This document shows positions 24,064-26,013 of a DNA stretch of 26,013 bases, in pieces. The DNA is from CAZCFB01 sp964511535 (GTDB taxonomy: Bacteria > Myxococcota_A > Polyangia > GCA-2747355 > CAZCFB01). The stretch lies in the NCBI GenBank assembly GCA_964511535.1, contig CAZEFW010000137.1, forward strand, positions 1 to 26,013. The letters are read 5' to 3'. Position numbers and translations under genes: made by a program. Below the pieces are notes generated by a model, which searched no databases, was not told the origin of the DNA, and worked only from the letters and a program-made list of their open reading frames with translations. Each line of letters opens with the position of its first letter. The stretch's first letter is position 1.

Positions 24064-25737
24064 CTAGGAGCGCCTGCGCAGATACAGCAGGCCCAAAAGC
24101 GCCACCAGCAGCAGCGCGGATCCGCGGGCGCCGGCGCCGCCTGCGCGGCAGTCGCAGCCGGTGGCATCGCCGGTGTAGCTGAGGCCCGGGCCGGGGTCTT
24201 CGCCGCCGGAGCCGAGGTCTGACCAGGGCATACCAGCGTCGGCGCGGGGCTGCCCCGAGCCGCCCTTGTTGGGCCCTGCGTCCGGCGGGTAGGGCACGCA
24301 CTTGCCGGCCTCGCAGCGGTGGCCGGCGGGGCACTTCTTGCCCTTGCACAGGTCCACGCAGGGGCCGCTATCCGGGGCGCCCGGCCCACACGCGGGCGGG
24401 CAATCCGGGTCAGCCTTCTGGGTGAGGTAGGCCGGCAGCTTTGGGCAGCAGCCGTCCTTCTTGTTCCGGTCCGCCTGCTTCGGCTTGGTGGCGCAGGTGG
24501 GGTTGCAGGCCGGGCCGCCGGGCAGGTCGATGGTGCACGGGTCGCCGTCGTCGCAGTTCAGGTTGCAAGCGCCGGGCAGCCCCTTGGGGATCTGCGGGTC
24601 GCACACCTCGCCCGGGTCCAGCGCGCCGTTGCCGCAGCTCGGCTTGCAGTCGCTGTCGGTGCCGGGCGTGGCGCCTGCCGGGCAGCAGCCGTCGCCGCTC
24701 TTGGCGGTGGTGACCGGCTTGAACTTACACACCACCGAGCACGCCGTGCCGGTGAGGATGTCCGCGGTGCACGCCTTGCCGTCGTGGCACTGCACGGGGC
24801 AGGCGCCCGGCAGCCCGGTGGGGATCTTCGGGTCGCACACCTCCCCCGGGTCGAGGGTGCCGTTGCCGCAGCAGTTGATCCCCTGGATCACCGCCTTGAG
24901 CGCGGCGGCGAGGCCCGACGGGTTGGCCGCGTACTGATAGGTCTTGGTGCCGCCCGCCTGGGCCAAGTCCTGCAGCACCTTGGTGTCCACGTTGGCGCCG
25001 AACCCGATGACATGGCCGGTGATCCCCTTGGCCGCCAGGCGGGACATGGCCAACGACGCCGTGGTGCTGGCCTTGCTCTTGCCCTGACATAGCGCCTGGC
25101 TGTCGCAGGTCTGACCGGAGAGGCAGGGGAACAGGTCTGGCCGCCGCGCGCAGGAGCTGGACCACTTGCCGTCGTACAGGCAGAACTGCCAGCCGCAGCC
25201 GCCGCACTTGCGGAAGTTGGTGCCGCCCTTGTACTGGCATGAGCCGCCGGCGTTCAGGGGCCGCGGCGCCGACCGGCAGGTCTCCTTGCCGTCGGTGACC
25301 AGCACCACATGCTGGACCTTGCTCGGCAGCTTGCCCAGGGCCTCGCGCGCCGAGTCCAGCGACGCGGCCAGGGGCGTCTTGCCCTGGGGCGCCACCTTGT
25401 TCAGGGCGGTGATTATGTTGACCTGGTTCTTGATGGCCGGCGGCACGGTGAGCTTGCCGCTGTCGCACATCTTGGTGTCGGGCCAGCGGGGGTAGAGCAT
25501 CAACCCGAAGCGGAGTTGATCGCCGAACTGCGTGGTGATGTTGCCCAGGGCGGCGCGGGCGATGTCCCACTTGGTCTTGCCCCCCACCTTCTCCATCATG
25601 CTGCCGGAGCGGTCCTGGACGACGAGCACCGTGGGGACCTCGCCGCACTTCTGCTGGGCCAGGGCGCTGGACGGCGAGAGGGCTGCCAGCAGGGTCAGGG
25701 TGATGATGGTTGAGAAAGTTCGACGCAGGGCTCTCAT
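24064..25737 (-). CDS. Cys-rich VWA protein with MYXO-CTERM tail
   Basis: This 557-residue protein has a Sec signal peptide (1-27, ALA-QQ). The von Willebrand A domain (about 33-285) has a complete MIDAS: D42-R-S44-G-S46, T121 and D149 (VTDGKE), interrupted by a Cys-rich insert (about 154-217). Two CGNG-x-LDPGEVCDP repeats (290-303 and 368-381) lie in a disulfide-rich stalk, then a Pro/Gly/Asp linker. The end is a MYXO-CTERM-type sorting tail: GCDC (527-530), a hydrophobic helix (about 539-552) and RRR. Such proteins are processed and displayed on the surface of Myxococcota; binding or adhesion is inferred. The ATG at 25737 has AGGAG 7 nt upstream; the longer frame to 25848 would contain the sigma-54 promoter and lacks a leading signal peptide. 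Confidence 0.9.
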   Translation of the reverse strand: MRALRRTFSTIITLTLLAALSPSSALAQQKCGEVPTVLVVQDRSGSMMEKVGGKTKWDIARAALGNITTQFGDQLRFGLMLYPRWPDTKMCDSGKLTVPPAIKNQVNIITALNKVAPQGKTPLAASLDSAREALGKLPSKVQHVVLVTDGKETCRSAPRPLNAGGSCQYKGGTNFRKCGGCGWQFCLYDGKWSSSCARRPDLFPCLSGQTCDSQALCQGKSKASTTASLAMSRLAAKGITGHVIGFGANVDTKVLQDLAQAGGTKTYQYAANPSGLAAALKAVIQGINCCGNGTLDPGEVCDPKIPTGLPGACPVQCHDGKACTADILTGTACSVVCKFKPVTTAKSGDGCCPAGATPGTDSDCKPSCGNGALDPGEVCDPQIPKGLPGACNLNCDDGDPCTIDLPGGPACNPTCATKPKQADRNKKDGCCPKLPAYLTQKADPDCPPACGPGAPDSGPCVDLCKGKKCPAGHRCEAGKCVPYPPDAGPNKGGSGQPRADAGMPWSDLGSGGEDPGPGLSYTGDATGCDCRAGGAGARGSALLLVALLGLLYLRRRS

Positions 25738-25796
25738 GGCGATTCTCCTGAAGGGGCGGCCAGCCCCATGTCCAATGGATTCACGGGCTGGTGGAG

Positions 25797-25813
25797 AGCA
25801 AACCCCGTGCCAG
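25797..25813 (-). promoter_or_regulatory. Sigma-54 (RpoN) promoter of the VWA gene
   Basis: On the minus strand the sequence CTGGCACGGGGTTTGCT fits every position of the YTGGCACGRNNNTTGCW consensus, with GG and GC ten bases apart. Transcription would start near 25786, giving a leader of about 48 nt before the ATG at 25737. Expression would need RpoN and an AAA+ enhancer-binding activator, presumably bound in the AT-rich region beyond 25814. Confidence 0.8.
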
Positions 25814-26013
25814 TGGCCCCGCGAGAATCGGCAATAGAAAACCGTCATTCGGTATTTAAAACGGACAGTTGGTTTTTATGGGCTCTTGTTGCCGGATCAG
25901 CCGGAAAGGCTCAATGATCCCCCTACTGCCTGCACGATAGTCATAATCCACCAATTCAATCCGGCCACAACAGCCCCATAACAAAACCGAATATATGTTT
26001 TATAAAATGCTCG
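25814..26013. other. AT-rich upstream region of the VWA gene
   Basis: No gene is seen in this final stretch, which is much more AT-rich than the rest. A hairpin is possible at 25894-25920: GGATCA-GCC-GGAAA-GGC-TCAA-TGATCC (9 bp with a 4-nt bulge). This is where activator sites for the sigma-54 promoter would be expected. The window ends before the neighbouring gene. Confidence 0.45.

Overview
The window is GC-rich chromosomal DNA from a deltaproteobacterial lineage, most likely Myxococcota. The clearest sign is a cysteine-rich von Willebrand A protein (24064-25737) that ends in a MYXO-CTERM-type tail, with a textbook sigma-54 promoter upstream. A DUF4388/J-domain/TPR protein, a PP2C phosphatase and many lipoproteins fit the same group. 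No rRNA, intact tRNA, CRISPR array or intact insertion sequence was found.

Layout. 1-327: tandem 68-bp palindromic repeats. 328-2202 (-): DUF4388/J/TPR protein, divergent from a tight + operon of DUF192 protein, PP2C phosphatase and Cys-rich lipoprotein (2249-3871). 3872-4060: hexamer and octamer tandem repeats with GC hairpins. 3999-5830 (-): sugar-phosphate nucleotidyltransferase coupled to a TlyA-type rRNA methyltransferase. 5915-7225 (+): UDP-glucose dehydrogenase. 7226-7390: heptad repeats and hairpins. 7390-15882 (-): a run of HAD-enoyl-CoA hydratase fusion, frameshifted membrane spermidine-synthase-like gene, M20 peptidase, MMPL/RND exporter and MORN-like lipoprotein. 16082-17317 (+): BcrB-like benzoyl-CoA reductase/2-hydroxyacyl-CoA dehydratase subunit. 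17443-19278 (+): WD40 protein. 19332-20663 (-): zinc-ribbon/HEAT membrane protein. 20664-21141: AT-richer island with five GTATCAC repeats. 21142-23901 (+): START-domain protein, HgdC/BcrD-like activase, PEGA-like lipoprotein and an unknown small protein. 24064-25737 (-): VWA protein.

How the genes may work together. The BcrB-like protein, the 4Fe-4S activase and the HAD-hydratase fusion could form a radical-type acyl-CoA dehydration or reduction route feeding beta-oxidation. The other benzoyl-CoA reductase subunits are not in the window. The nucleotidyltransferase and UDP-glucose dehydrogenase face apart from one intergenic region and both serve nucleotide-sugar supply. The PP2C and DUF4388 proteins point to Ser/Thr-phosphorylation signalling.

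The most unusual signal is not a gene. At several gene ends there is a different short tandem repeat (period 6, 7, 8 or 68) next to very tight GC palindromes, most with a 3-nt loop. One array has apparently become the C-terminus of the TlyA protein. Also notable are an 18-bp perfect operator-like palindrome, a hairpin that would bury a ribosome binding site, two probable near-leaderless promoters, and a G8 tract that breaks one gene.
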